Positions 35,782 through 44,433 of a stretch of DNA of 64,000 nt are shown in pieces. Both the position numbers and the translations under genes were made by a program. The stretch comes from Streptomyces seoulensis. GTDB lineage: Bacteria > Actinomycetota > Actinomycetes > Streptomycetales > Streptomycetaceae. Within the stretch, counting starts at the first letter, position 1; each line of letters opens with the position of its first letter. The notes beneath the pieces were generated by a model. The model was given only the letters and a program-made list of their open reading frames with translations. It was not told the DNA's origin and searched no databases. The DNA is taken from the NCBI GenBank assembly GCA_013364255.1, contig CP054936.1, positions 6,280,353 through 6,344,352 of the forward strand, given 5' to 3'.

Positions 35782-36433
35782 CCGCCGGCGTCAGCAGGCG
35801 CCCCACCACCGCGGCGGTCTGCTCGTCGCGGTTCGCGGTCACCGCCAGCACCGCCACGAACTGCTCCACCAGCCAGTCCCGCAGCTCCGTCACCGGCGGC
35901 TGCTTGTCCTCGTCCAGCCAGATCAGCGAGGCCGCCTCCACCGCCGTGATCCACATCCGCACGGTCATCCGCAGCCGCGGCCCGGCCTCGCTGACCTGGA
36001 GATGGCGCAGGATGTGCTCGGCGGCGGCCCGGCGCACCCCGTCCACGATGGCGCTGGTGCGGGACGTCTCCACCACACTGCCGCCCTGGAGCAGCGCGGT
36101 GAACCCGGCGTCGTGGCCGTCGACGAAGGCGAGGTAGCGGTCCAGGGCGCGGGCGAGTCGGGGCAGCAGCGGGCCCTCCCGCGGCTCGTCGAAGCAGGTG
36201 CGCAGCGCCTCCGCCGCCGAGCGCAGCGCGGCCTCGTACAGCTGCTGCTTGCCGCCCGGGAAGTACCGGTACACCAGCGGCCGGGACACCCCGGCCGCCT
36301 CCGCCACGTCGTCCAGCGAGACCTCCTCGGGCGCCCGGTGCGCGAAGAGGGTCAGGGCGGCGTCGAGCAGCTGCGCGCGCCGCTCCTCGACGCTGAGCCT
36401 TCGATAGGCGGGGGTGGATGCGGCAGGGCTCAT
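35774..36433 (-). CDS. TetR/AcrR-family regulator
   Basis: A 219-residue repressor-type protein. The DNA-binding domain is in RRAQLLDAALTLFAHRAPEE, VSLDDVAEAAGVSRPLVYRYF. The C-terminal ligand domain has RTCFDEPREGPLLPRLARAL and ends EQTAAVVGRLLTPADG. The ATG at 36431-36433 gives the normal N-terminus. It is followed by the small gene with an 8-base overlap, and lies 77 bases downstream of the diiron N-oxygenase-like gene on the same strand. Control of the two neighbouring diiron genes is the simplest idea. Confidence 0.88.
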   Translation of the reverse strand: MSPAASTPAYRRLSVEERRAQLLDAALTLFAHRAPEEVSLDDVAEAAGVSRPLVYRYFPGGKQQLYEAALRSAAEALRTCFDEPREGPLLPRLARALDRYLAFVDGHDAGFTALLQGGSVVETSRTSAIVDGVRRAAAEHILRHLQVSEAGPRLRMTVRMWITAVEAASLIWLDEDKQPPVTELRDWLVEQFVAVLAVTANRDEQTAAVVGRLLTPADG

Positions 36434-36510
36434 GCTGGGCAGCGTAATCGCTGCCCACCCGGGCCGCCGCCGGCCCGCGGTCATCTCCGCGTCCGCCCGG
36501 CGCACCGGCG

Positions 36511-37449
36511 CTACGCCAGCAGGCCCGAGGACCGCCACATCCGCCGCGCGACTCCCCGCAGCACGCCCACGTCGTCCAGGAAGTCGGTCAGCCGCTTGGC
36601 GCCGGTCTGCATGATCTCCTTCCGGTGGCCGCTCGCCTTCACCTGGGCCATGGCCTCCCGCTTGTCCAGGCCGACGCCGGCGTAGACCTCGGGGTTGACG
36701 AAGGCCACCGAGAACACGCGGGCGAACTCGCCGGAGGTGAGGCGGGTGAACTCCCGCGACCACCGCGGCGCGGTCACCATCTGCCGGCGCAGCTCCTCAC
36801 GGGCGTAGCGCACGTGCCGCGCCTCCTCCACGACGTGGATCCGGGTGACCCCGCGGATCAGCGGCTGCACCCGCTCGTCCGGGAAGGTCAGCCGCTGCAT
36901 CCAGTCGAGGATCTCCTCGCCGAGCAGGGTCGCGGTGAAGGAGCCGGGCGTGGTGGAGATCGTCTTGAACAGCCGGCCGAGGTGCAGGTGGACGGGGGCC
37001 ACCGGGTACCAGGGCGTGTCACCGCGGTTGATCATGCGGGCGAACATCTTGGAGTGCCGGCACTCGTCCTCGATCTCGGTCAGCGCGTACCGCACGTGCG
37101 CGCTGGTGGCCGGCTTGTCGTAGATGTGCCGCACCAGCAGCTGCATCAGGATCAGCTCGAACCAGATGCCGAGCGAGGCGAGCGCGGCGGCCTCGTGCTG
37201 GGAGAGCAGGATGCGCTGTTCCTCGCCCATCCGCTTCCACAGCGGCGTGCCGTACAGCGACACCAGCTCCGGCGGCCAGAACCACTTGCCCTCCTCGAAG
37301 GGGGCCTCCCAGTCCAGCTCCCGGTCCGGGTCGAAGGAGTGCTTGGCGGACGAGTCGAGCAGCCGTTCGGCCACCTGCTCCCGGTCCTTGAGCAGACCGA
37401 GCGCGTCGCGCAGTCCGGCGAGCGCGTCGGCATCCGTCACGGTCGTCAT
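36511..37449 (-). CDS. AurF-like diiron oxygenase
   Basis: A 312-residue all-helical diiron protein like AurF, the p-aminobenzoate N-oxygenase. Iron ligands are suggested by E98 (WFELI), E129-x-x-H132 (DECRH), the GEEILDW Glu near 178 and the second ExxH in EEARHVRYAREE. It begins with acidic, Trp-rich ELDWEAPFEEGKWFWPP. Relatives oxidise aromatic amines or have unknown substrates. The ATG is at 37447-37449. It is divergent from a second diiron protein, and both have the same LYGTP-W segment near the N-terminus, so they may work together. Confidence 0.85.
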   Translation of the reverse strand: MTTVTDADALAGLRDALGLLKDREQVAERLLDSSAKHSFDPDRELDWEAPFEEGKWFWPPELVSLYGTPLWKRMGEEQRILLSQHEAAALASLGIWFELILMQLLVRHIYDKPATSAHVRYALTEIEDECRHSKMFARMINRGDTPWYPVAPVHLHLGRLFKTISTTPGSFTATLLGEEILDWMQRLTFPDERVQPLIRGVTRIHVVEEARHVRYAREELRRQMVTAPRWSREFTRLTSGEFARVFSVAFVNPEVYAGVGLDKREAMAQVKASGHRKEIMQTGAKRLTDFLDDVGVLRGVARRMWRSSGLLA

Positions 37450-37514
37450 CGGTGTCCCACCTCGTCGTACGGGAGTGTGGCCGGATCAGCTCGTTACCCG
37501 GCGGTCAGGTTCAC

Positions 37515-37528
37515 GTCTCTTATGAGAC
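37515..37528. promoter_or_regulatory. Small dyad in the divergent diiron promoter region
   Basis: gtctc-ttat-gagac, a 5-bp dyad near the middle of the 152-base gap between the two diiron genes; a candidate for binding by the adjacent TetR-family protein. Confidence 0.35.
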
Positions 37529-37601
37529 TGCGCGTCAGCAAGCCCGTCAATCCCTGCGGCAGGACTTGTTGAGCGGACGGCCGCGTGTGAGCCTGCGGAG
37601 T

Positions 37602-38711
37602 ATGCCGACCTATGACCTGTACGCGAACGACCCGGGCGATCCGCACTGGCAGGTCCCCGCGACCGGCGCGGCCCGCTTCGGCTGGGAGTACGACGAGGGC
37701 CGCGAGCGGCTCCTCGCCCTCTACCAGAAGGGCAAGGACAAGCAGTGGGACGGGAACAAGCGCGTCGACTGGGACCTGGAGGTCGATCCGTACGACCCGC
37801 TCGGCACGCCCGACGAGGCGATGATCCTGTACGGCACGCCGTACTGGGCGAAGATGACCGAGCGCGACCGGGGCGAGCTGCGCCGGCACTTCGCGTCCTG
37901 GCAGTTCAGCCAGTTCCTGCACGGCGAGCAGGGCGCGATGATCTGCGCGGCGCGGATCGTGGAGTCCGTCCCCGACCTCGACGCCAAGCTCTACTCCGCG
38001 ACCCAGACGATGGACGAGGCCCGGCACGCCGAGATCTACGGCCGCTTCCTGCACGAGAAGATCGGGATGCTCTACCCGATCAACGACAACCTCCAGTCCC
38101 TGCTGGGCGACACCCTGCGCGACAGCCGCTGGGACATGCCGTACCTCGGGATGCAGGTGCTGATCGAGGGCCTGGCGCTGGCCGCCTTCGGCATGATCCG
38201 CGACACCACCGACAAGCCGCTGCCCCAGCAGATCCTCGCCTACGTCATGCAGGACGAGGCCCGGCACGTGGCCTTCGGCCGCATGGCGCTGCGCGACTAC
38301 TACCGCCAGCTCACCGACGCCGAACTGCGCGAGCGCGAGGAGTTCGTCATCGAGGGCTGCTATCTGATGCGCGACCGGCTGCGCGGGGTCGAGGTCCTGG
38401 AGAACTTCGGCGTCCCGAAGGCCGAGGCCGACGAACTGAGCGAGCGCTCCGAGTTCCTCCAGCTCTTCCGCAAGCTGCTGTTCAGCCGCATCGTCCCCTG
38501 CGTCAAGGACATCGGCCTGTGGGGCGAGCGCCTGCAACGGGCCTACGTCGACATGGGCGTCCTGGAGCTGGGCGACTCCAGCCTGGACCTGCTGATGGCC
38601 CAGGACGAGGAGATCGCCGAACGCCTGGACGCCGAGCGCTTCGCGACGGAGGAGGCGCAGCGGGTGGCCGAGGTGCGGGAGGCGATCGAGGCGGGCGCGG
38701 CCGAGGGCTGA
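37602..38711 (+). CDS. Ferritin-like diiron protein (second of the pair)
   Basis: A 369-residue helical protein. Two DEARH motifs (E139-x-x-H142 in DEARHAEIY, and DEARHVAFGRMAL near residue 224) and Glu109 in FLHGEQGAM form a full diiron set. The layout resembles actinobacterial ferritin-like oxygenases near AurF-type enzymes. The start is uncertain: ATG at 37602 (MPTYDLYANDPG) has CGGAG close in front; GTG at 37587 is also in frame. Its substrate is unknown. It is divergent from the AurF-like gene. Confidence 0.82.
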   Translation: MPTYDLYANDPGDPHWQVPATGAARFGWEYDEGRERLLALYQKGKDKQWDGNKRVDWDLEVDPYDPLGTPDEAMILYGTPYWAKMTERDRGELRRHFASWQFSQFLHGEQGAMICAARIVESVPDLDAKLYSATQTMDEARHAEIYGRFLHEKIGMLYPINDNLQSLLGDTLRDSRWDMPYLGMQVLIEGLALAAFGMIRDTTDKPLPQQILAYVMQDEARHVAFGRMALRDYYRQLTDAELREREEFVIEGCYLMRDRLRGVEVLENFGVPKAEADELSERSEFLQLFRKLLFSRIVPCVKDIGLWGERLQRAYVDMGVLELGDSSLDLLMAQDEEIAERLDAERFATEEAQRVAEVREAIEAGAAEG

Positions 38712-38744
38712 GCCGCACACGGGCCGCACACGGACGCCGCCGCG

Positions 38745-38804
38745 CTTACCGCGTCGCCGCCGCCCTCACCGCGTAGCTGCTGTGCTCACCGCGTCGGCGG
38801 TGAG
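38745..38804. repeat. 20-bp tandem repeat x3 covering the pbp 3' end
   Basis: Units starting at 38745, 38765 and 38785 share ctcaccgcgt-g. The last unit codes the C-terminus and stop of the PBP gene, and the others lie beyond its stop. Confidence 0.7.
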
Positions 38805-40264
38805 TGCAGCACCGCCTCCATCACCGCCTTCGCGATCGGCGCCGCCGTACCGCCCCCGCTGATGTCCCCGCGCCGCGCCGACGCGTCCTCCACCACCACC
38901 GCGACCGCCACCCGCGGATCGAGGTCCTGATCGCCCTGCGCCCAGGAGACGAACCAGGCGTACGGCGTGCCCCGGTTGCCCACGCCGTGCTGCGCGGTCC
39001 CCGTCTTGCCGCCCACCACGGCCCCCGGGATCGCGGCGTTGCGCCCGGTGCCCTCCTCGACCACCCCGCACATCAGCTCCCGCAGCCGCTCCGCCGTCGT
39101 CGGCAGCATCACCTGCCGGGCCGGCCGCGACCCGGCCGCCGACACCGTGGCGCCGCCGTGGCGGGTGGTCCGCTCCACCAGGTACGGCGCCCGCGACTGC
39201 CCGCCGTCGGCGACCGCCGCCGCCACCATCGCCATCTGCAACGGCGTGGCCCGGGTGTTGTACTGGCCGATCGACGACAGCGCCCGCTGCGCCCGGTCCG
39301 CGGGCGCCTCGAACGTGCTCGGCGTCACCGGGAACGGGATCCGCAGCCCCTCGTCGTCGAAGCCGAACCCCTGCGCCGCCGTCCGCATCGCCGCCGCGCC
39401 CACGTCCACGCCCAGCTTCGCGAACACCGTGTTGCAGGAGAACTCGAAGGCGTAGCGCAGGGAGGCGTTCTCGCAGCCCTCGCCCTCGTTCACCAGGCGC
39501 GCGGTGCTGCCCGGCAGCGGATACGGGTCCGGTGAGTCGGTCGGCATGTCGAGGTCCGTCACCAGCCCGGCGTCCAGCGCCGCCGCCGCGGTGACCACCT
39601 TGAACGTCGAACCCGGCGGATACGTCTGGCGCACCGCCCGGTTGAGCATCGGCTGCTCCGGGTCGTCGTTCAGCCGCGCCCAGGCCGCCGCCACCGCGGG
39701 CCCGTTGCCGGACAGCTCCGCCGGGTCGTACGACGGCGTGGACACCAGTGCCAGGATCCGGCCGGTGGCCGGCTCGATCGCCGCGACCGCGCCCTTGCGC
39801 GCCCCCAGGGCGTCGAACGCGGCCCGCTGCGCCGCCGGGTTCAGGGTGGTCACGACGTCGCCGCCGGGCGCCCGGGACCGGGTGAAGTCGTTCCACAGGC
39901 GCAGCCCCGCCAGCATCGGATCGGTGCCCGACAGCACCTGGTCTTCGGAGTGTTCGAGGAACGTCGTGCCGTAGCGCTGCGAGGCGAAGCCGGTGACGGG
40001 CGCGTACAACGGGCCGTCGGCGTACGTGCGTTCGTAGCGCAGCTGCTCGCCGGTGTCCCGCGACCCGGTCACCGGCCGGCCGCCGACCAGGATCCGGCCG
40101 CGCGGCTGGTCGTAACGGGCGATGGTGGGGCGGCGGTTGGCCGGGTTGCCGGCGTAGGACGGGCTCAGGAAGAGCTGGAGCCAGGCGGTGTTGACCAGCA
40201 GCGCCACCAGCAGCAGTACGCAGAAGGCGGCGGCGTGCCGGATGCACCGGCTCACCGGGGGCAC
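38786..40264 (-). CDS. Class B penicillin-binding protein (PbpA/PBP2 type)
   Basis: A 492-residue transpeptidase that cross-links peptidoglycan outside the membrane. One N-terminal membrane helix (FCVLLLVALLVNTAWLQLF) precedes the dimer domain. The penicillin-binding domain has SxxK in YPPGSTFKVV (near 223), SxN in EFSCNTVFAKLG and KTG in VGGKTGTAQHG. It is somewhat shorter than the main PBP2 proteins. The start is a GTG at 40262-40264; a second GTG three codons on gives VSRCIRHAAAF, which fits the family N-terminus as well. It follows an FtsW/RodA gene with 61 bases between, so the pair should form a glycosyltransferase-transpeptidase unit. Confidence 0.92.
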   Translation of the reverse strand: MPPVSRCIRHAAAFCVLLLVALLVNTAWLQLFLSPSYAGNPANRRPTIARYDQPRGRILVGGRPVTGSRDTGEQLRYERTYADGPLYAPVTGFASQRYGTTFLEHSEDQVLSGTDPMLAGLRLWNDFTRSRAPGGDVVTTLNPAAQRAAFDALGARKGAVAAIEPATGRILALVSTPSYDPAELSGNGPAVAAAWARLNDDPEQPMLNRAVRQTYPPGSTFKVVTAAAALDAGLVTDLDMPTDSPDPYPLPGSTARLVNEGEGCENASLRYAFEFSCNTVFAKLGVDVGAAAMRTAAQGFGFDDEGLRIPFPVTPSTFEAPADRAQRALSSIGQYNTRATPLQMAMVAAAVADGGQSRAPYLVERTTRHGGATVSAAGSRPARQVMLPTTAERLRELMCGVVEEGTGRNAAIPGAVVGGKTGTAQHGVGNRGTPYAWFVSWAQGDQDLDPRVAVAVVVEDASARRGDISGGGTAAPIAKAVMEAVLHSPPTR

Positions 40265-40325
40265 CGCCCGCCGGCTCGGCCGCGGCTACGGCTACGGCTA
40301 CGGCCCGATCGTGTACGCGTACGGC

Positions 40326-42011
40326 TCATGGCGGCGCCGTACCGTCGTACTGGCGGCGGGCCACGTGGCTCACCCGGATCAGCAGGGCGACGATCGCCCA
40401 GTTGGTGACGACCGAGGAGCCGCCCTGGGCCAGGAACGGCATCGCCATGCCGGTCAGCGGGATCAGCCCCGTCACCCCGCCCGCGATCACGAACACCTGG
40501 AGCGCCAGCAGCGAGGCGAGCCCCACCGCCAGCAGCCGGCCGAAGGGGTCGCGCAGCGCGAGGCCCGTCCGGTAGCCGCGCTCGACCAGCAGCGCGTACA
40601 GCAGGAAGACCGCCGACAGCCCGGCCAGCCCCAGTTCTTCCCCGGCAGTGGCCAGGATGAAGTCGGACTTGGCGGCGAACCCGACGAGGATCGAGTGGCC
40701 CGAGCCCAGTCCCGCGCCGAGCAGCCCGCCGGCCGCGAAGGAGAACAGCGACTGGGCGATCTGCCCGGGCCCCTGGCCCGCGTCGATGGACGCGAACGGG
40801 TGCAGCCACTCCTGCACCCGGCCGTGCACGTGCGGCTCCAGCCGGCCGACGCCGACCGCGCCGGCCACCGCGAGCAGCAGCCCGACCGCGATCCAGCCGG
40901 TGCGGCCGGTGGCGACGTACAGCATGACGACGAACAGCCCGAAGAACAGCAGCGAGGTCCCGAGGTCCCGCTCCAGCACCAGCACCCCGACGCTCAGCAG
41001 CCAGATCGCGGCGACCGGGCCGAGCACCCGGCCGGTGGGCAGCTGGAGCCGCCACACCCGGCGGCCGGTGTACGCCAGCGCGCTGCGGCCGGCGGCGAGG
41101 TAGGCGGCGAAGAACACCGCGAGCAGCACCTTGGCGAACTCGCCCGGCTGGATGGAGAACGCCCCGACCCGCACCCAGATGCGGGCGCCGTTCACCGGCG
41201 GGAAGAGGATGGGTAGCGCCAGCAGGGCGAGCGCGGCGACCACGCAGAGGTAGGAGTAGCGCTGGAGCCAGCGGTGGTCGCGCAGCACGAGCACCACCAG
41301 GATGAACAGGGCGACGCCCAGCGTCGACCACACCAGCTGGGCGGGCGCGGCCCGCTCGCCCGGGGTCTCCAGGTCGAGCCGGTAGATCAGCACCAGGCCG
41401 AGCCCGTTGAGCAGCACCCCGATCGGCAGCAGCAGCGGATCGGCGTACGGCGCGCGCAGCCGCACCGCGCCGTGCGCGAGCAGCGCGAGCACGCCGAGCC
41501 CGGCGCCGTAGCCGGCGGCGCCGGGCGGGAGCGCGCCGGACTTCGCCAGCCCGACGGCGCAGTAGCCGTACACGGACAGCAGGACGGCGACGACGATCAG
41601 GGCGAGCTCGACACCGCGGCGCCGGGGGAGCAGGGGGGTGGCCGGTACGGAGGGCGCGGCGCCCGCCGCGGCCGTCCCGGCGCCCGCCGCGGCCGTCCCG
41701 GCGGCGGCCACGGGGCTTTCGAGGCGGTCGGGGTTCCCCGGGGTGCCGCGGCCTTCCGCGGTTCCGGTGGCTGCGAGGAGCCGGGTGGTCTCGGCCGCTC
41801 CGTGGGGTCCGGCGGCTCGGGTGGCTCCGGTGGCTCCGGTGGCTCCGGTGGCTCCGTGCGGGCCGGTGATTGCGGCGGCTCCGTGGGTCCCGGGGGGTCC
41901 GGCTGCTCCGGGCGTGCCGGTGGTTCCGGGCGCGCCGGGCGTTCGGGGCATGCCGGTGGTTCCGGGCGCGCCGGTGGTTGCGGGCGTGCCCGTGGTCTCG
42001 GCCTCGGTCAT
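40326..42011 (-). CDS. FtsW/RodA-family glycosyltransferase with collagen-like N-terminus
   Basis: A 561-residue SEDS protein that polymerises lipid II. After residue ~130 there are about ten to twelve membrane helices, with the conserved VGAFSIQPGEFAKVLLAVF, LERDLGTSLLFFGLF, and the C-terminal GVTGLIPLTGMAMPFLAQGGSS. The first ~80 residues are Gly-x-y-like (ATTGAPGTTGMPRTPGAPG and on), with Gly at every third place for about 20 triplets, which is rare in this family. The ATG at 42009-42011 (MTEAETTG) is the only strong start. It is in a minus-strand group with pbp downstream and the SH3 protein upstream. Confidence 0.9.
   Translation of the reverse strand: MTEAETTGTPATTGAPGTTGMPRTPGAPGTTGTPGAAGPPGTHGAAAITGPHGATGATGATGATRAAGPHGAAETTRLLAATGTAEGRGTPGNPDRLESPVAAAGTAAAGAGTAAAGAAPSVPATPLLPRRRGVELALIVVAVLLSVYGYCAVGLAKSGALPPGAAGYGAGLGVLALLAHGAVRLRAPYADPLLLPIGVLLNGLGLVLIYRLDLETPGERAAPAQLVWSTLGVALFILVVLVLRDHRWLQRYSYLCVVAALALLALPILFPPVNGARIWVRVGAFSIQPGEFAKVLLAVFFAAYLAAGRSALAYTGRRVWRLQLPTGRVLGPVAAIWLLSVGVLVLERDLGTSLLFFGLFVVMLYVATGRTGWIAVGLLLAVAGAVGVGRLEPHVHGRVQEWLHPFASIDAGQGPGQIAQSLFSFAAGGLLGAGLGSGHSILVGFAAKSDFILATAGEELGLAGLSAVFLLYALLVERGYRTGLALRDPFGRLLAVGLASLLALQVFVIAGGVTGLIPLTGMAMPFLAQGGSSVVTNWAIVALLIRVSHVARRQYDGTAPP
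41777..41993 (-). repeat. Collagen-like Gly-x-y coding region in the SEDS gene
   Basis: Repeated triplets with Gly in the third position are coded here. Perfect 9-bp tandem copies (ggtggctcc) are seen around 41825-41860, so slippage is the likely origin. Confidence 0.8.
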
Positions 42012-42054
42012 GGCCGAGACCCGTCGGGCACGGCCGCCCCGCCCGTCGGGTGGG

Positions 42055-42549
42055 TCAGCACCAGCGCGGCGCGGGCCCGATGTTGTCGATGAAGCGGGCC
42101 GCGCCCCACGCCCAGGTGCCGTCCGCGAGCAGGTACCAGACGTTGTTGCCCTGCACGCTCTGGCCGGGCGTCTTGCAGTAGATCCAGACGACCTCGCCCG
42201 GCCGCGCCACCCGCAACACCCGGCTGCCCCGGTCCGGGCGGGAGCGCAGGGCCAGCCCGCCGCGCGCGGTGACGCGGCCCCGGTAGAAGCGGGTGCCGGC
42301 CGGGTCCGTACCGGCGGGCACGACGGTCTGCGCACCGGCGGTCGCGGCGGGCGTGCCGGTCGCGGCGCCCTTGCCCGGGGCGGCCGGAGTGCTGCCCGCG
42401 CTCGGCGTGGCCGTGCCGCCGGCCGGTGTGGGACCCGAGGCGCCGCCCCGGCCGTCGTCGGCGACGGCGGGCACGACGGCCGCCGCGGCCGCCAGGACGC
42501 CGGCCGCCGCCGCCACGGCCAGCCGGGTGAGGGGGGAACGCAGGGACAT
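42055..42549 (-). CDS. Secreted SH3-domain protein
   Basis: A 164-residue secreted protein: signal peptide (RLAVAAAAGVLAAAAAVVPAVA), an Ala/Pro/Thr/Gly linker to about residue 85, then a bacterial SH3 domain (GGLALRSRPDRGSRVLRVA, WYLLADGTWAWGAARFID). It ends in Cys; another Cys (VWIYCKTPGQ) could form a disulphide. The start ATG has GGAGGTTCTTC in front. The gap to the SEDS gene is 43 bases, so co-transcription is possible. The role is probably cell-wall binding. Confidence 0.83.
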   Translation of the reverse strand: MSLRSPLTRLAVAAAAGVLAAAAAVVPAVADDGRGGASGPTPAGGTATPSAGSTPAAPGKGAATGTPAATAGAQTVVPAGTDPAGTRFYRGRVTARGGLALRSRPDRGSRVLRVARPGEVVWIYCKTPGQSVQGNNVWYLLADGTWAWGAARFIDNIGPAPRWC

Positions 42550-42736
42550 GAAGAACCTCCACCTGAGGTGGCGAAGCCCGCCATGGGCGGACGAATCTGA
42601 CTAACCGCCACATTAGGAGCGGCACCCCCGCGATGCCCGCCGCACTGCGCCATCGGGGCCGCGCGTCCCCACGGGCGGAGGCGTCGGCGCGGCGTCGCCG
42701 CGAGCCCGGCGGACGCGGCGGGCCAGCGAGCGGGGT

Positions 42737-43152
42737 GGTCCTCGGCCGCCCGGCCGGCCTGGAGGTCGCGCGGTGTCGTCCCCGGTCGTCCGGCCGCCTG
42801 GCGGTGGCGTGGGGTCGTCTCCGTCGCCCGGCCATCCGGCGGTCGCGTGGCGTCGTCCCCGGTCGTCTGGCCGCCCGGCTATCGCGAGGTGTTGTCCCCG
42901 GTCGTCCGGCCGCCTGGCGGTCGCGTGGGGTCGTCTCCGTCGCCCGGCCATCCGGCGGTCGTGAGGCGTCGTCTCCGGCCGCCCGGCAGTCGCGCGGTGT
43001 CGTCCCCGGTCGTCCGGCCGCCTGGCGGTCGCGTGGGGTCGTCTTCGTCGCCCGGCATCCGGCGGGCGCGAGGCGTCGGCCCCGACCGACCGGCGGCCCG
43101 GCTATCGCGAGGCTTCGTCCCCGGCGGTCGGGCCGCCCGGCGGTTGCGTGGG
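42737..43152. repeat. Eleven-copy ~39-bp tandem array running out of the orphan kinase gene
   Basis: Units begin at about 42737, 42775, 42814, 42852, 42891, 42930, 42968, 42999, 43038, 43075 and 43114 (spacing 38-39, once 31 and once 37). Most begin gtcgtc and have a ccggccgcctggcggtcgcg-like core. The kinase stop (43102-43104) and last ~16 codons lie in the last units, so the array appears to be copies of the kinase 3' end. The rest fills most of the 552 bases between the kinase and SH3 genes. A 77-bp double unit (42775-42851, 42891-42967, 42999-43074) is repeated as a higher-order block. Confidence 0.9.
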
Positions 43153-44433
43153 GGCGGCCCCGGCCGGCTCGCCGCCCGGCGGTCGCCGAGGCAGTGTCAG
43201 CGTCGCCACCGCCCCGCCGTCCGGCGCGTTGGCGAAGTCCAGCCGCGCGCCCAGCACCTCCGCCTGGCCCAGCGCGATGGTCAGCCCCAGCCCGTGCCCG
43301 GTCGCGCCGCCCTCGGTGCGGAAACGCTGCGGCCCGTGCGCGAGCAGGTACTCCGGATAGCCCTCGCCGTGGTCGCGCACGCTGAGCGCGGGACCGTCCA
43401 CGCGCACCACCACCGGCGCCCGCCCGTGCCGGTGCGCGTTGGCCACGAGGTTGCCGAGCACCCGCTCCAGCCGCCGCCGGTCGGTCTCCACGTACACGTC
43501 CCGCACCACCTCGACGTGGGTGCCGTCGCCCGCGCCGCCGCCCGCCGCGCGCACCACCCGCTCGGCCACCGTGCTCAGATGCTCGGCGTCCAGGTCCAGC
43601 CGCTCCCGCCCGGTGTCCAGCCGGGAGATCTCCAGCAGGTCCTCGGTGAGGGTGCGCAGCGCGGCCACCCGGTCGCGCACCAGCTCGGTCGGACGCCCCG
43701 GCGGCAGCAGCTCGGCCGCCGCGTGCAGTCCGGTCAGCGGCGTGCGCAGCTCGTGCGCCACGTCCGCGGTGAACCGCTGCTCGGCCAGCAGCTTGCCCTG
43801 GAGCGAGGACGCCATCGAGTCCAGCGCGGCGGCGACCGCGGCCACCTCGTCCTGCGGGCGGGAGCGGTCGCGGCTCAGCGGATCGTTGACGCGGGCGTCC
43901 AGGTCGCCCGCGGTGATCCGCCGGGCCACCCGCGCCGAGGCGTGCAGCCGCCGGGTCACCCGGGTCACCGCGAACGCGCCGACCAGCAGCGTCGCCCCGA
44001 TCGCCAGGGCCGAGGACCACAGGATGGCCCCGTCGAGACCGGCGATGGTGCGGGCCTGCTGCGAGTAGTCGACCTCGACGGCCAGCGTCCGGCCGTGGTC
44101 GGCGGGCCCGGCCGCCCACATCGTGGGCCGCCCGTCGTGCCGGCCGACCATCGTGCCCCGCTGCCCCCGCGCGGCCAGCCGGCGCAGCGACTCCGGCAGC
44201 GCCGGCGGGTCCACGCCCGCGCCCGGCAGCAGCGTGTCGCCGTTCTCGAACGCGTCCGTCGCGTCCTTCAGCCGGGACAGCGCGAGCGCGCGGGCCTGGC
44301 CGACGGTCTGGTCGGTCACCGAGACGTGCACGAGGATGCCGAGCAGCGCGGCCAGCGCGCAGCACATCACCGTGATGAAGGCCGCGGCCTTCATGGCCAG
44401 GGTCCCGGCCCACCCGGGCAGCGCGACCCTCAT
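43102..44433 (-). CDS. Orphan membrane sensor histidine kinase (CseC-like layout)
   Basis: A 443-residue kinase with two membrane helices (FITVMCCALAALLGILVHV and AILWSSALAIGATLLVGAF) around a ~110-residue extracellular sensor. HAMP, H-box FTADVAHELRTPLTGLHAAA, N-box NLVANAHRHG and G boxes DHGEGYP and TGHGLGLTIALG follow. The layout resembles the envelope-stress kinase CseC, but no sigE/cseB-like regulator is near, so its partner is unknown. The ATG overlaps the lipoprotein stop by four bases. The C-terminal GGEPAGAAPTQPPGG tail is coded by the 39-bp repeat. Confidence 0.88.
   Translation of the reverse strand: MRVALPGWAGTLAMKAAAFITVMCCALAALLGILVHVSVTDQTVGQARALALSRLKDATDAFENGDTLLPGAGVDPPALPESLRRLAARGQRGTMVGRHDGRPTMWAAGPADHGRTLAVEVDYSQQARTIAGLDGAILWSSALAIGATLLVGAFAVTRVTRRLHASARVARRITAGDLDARVNDPLSRDRSRPQDEVAAVAAALDSMASSLQGKLLAEQRFTADVAHELRTPLTGLHAAAELLPPGRPTELVRDRVAALRTLTEDLLEISRLDTGRERLDLDAEHLSTVAERVVRAAGGGAGDGTHVEVVRDVYVETDRRRLERVLGNLVANAHRHGRAPVVVRVDGPALSVRDHGEGYPEYLLAHGPQRFRTEGGATGHGLGLTIALGQAEVLGARLDFANAPDGGAVATLTLPRRPPGGEPAGAAPTQPPGGPTAGDEASR

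Noticed and set aside
42737..43152. CRISPR array
   Set aside because: The units are contiguous without unique spacers, and no cas genes are present.
42008..44413. An 801-residue minus-strand frame covering the repeat array
   Set aside because: Wrong frame for both the kinase and the SH3 protein; its repeated TTPRDRQAAGRP-type peptide is a by-product of the 39-bp DNA repeat.
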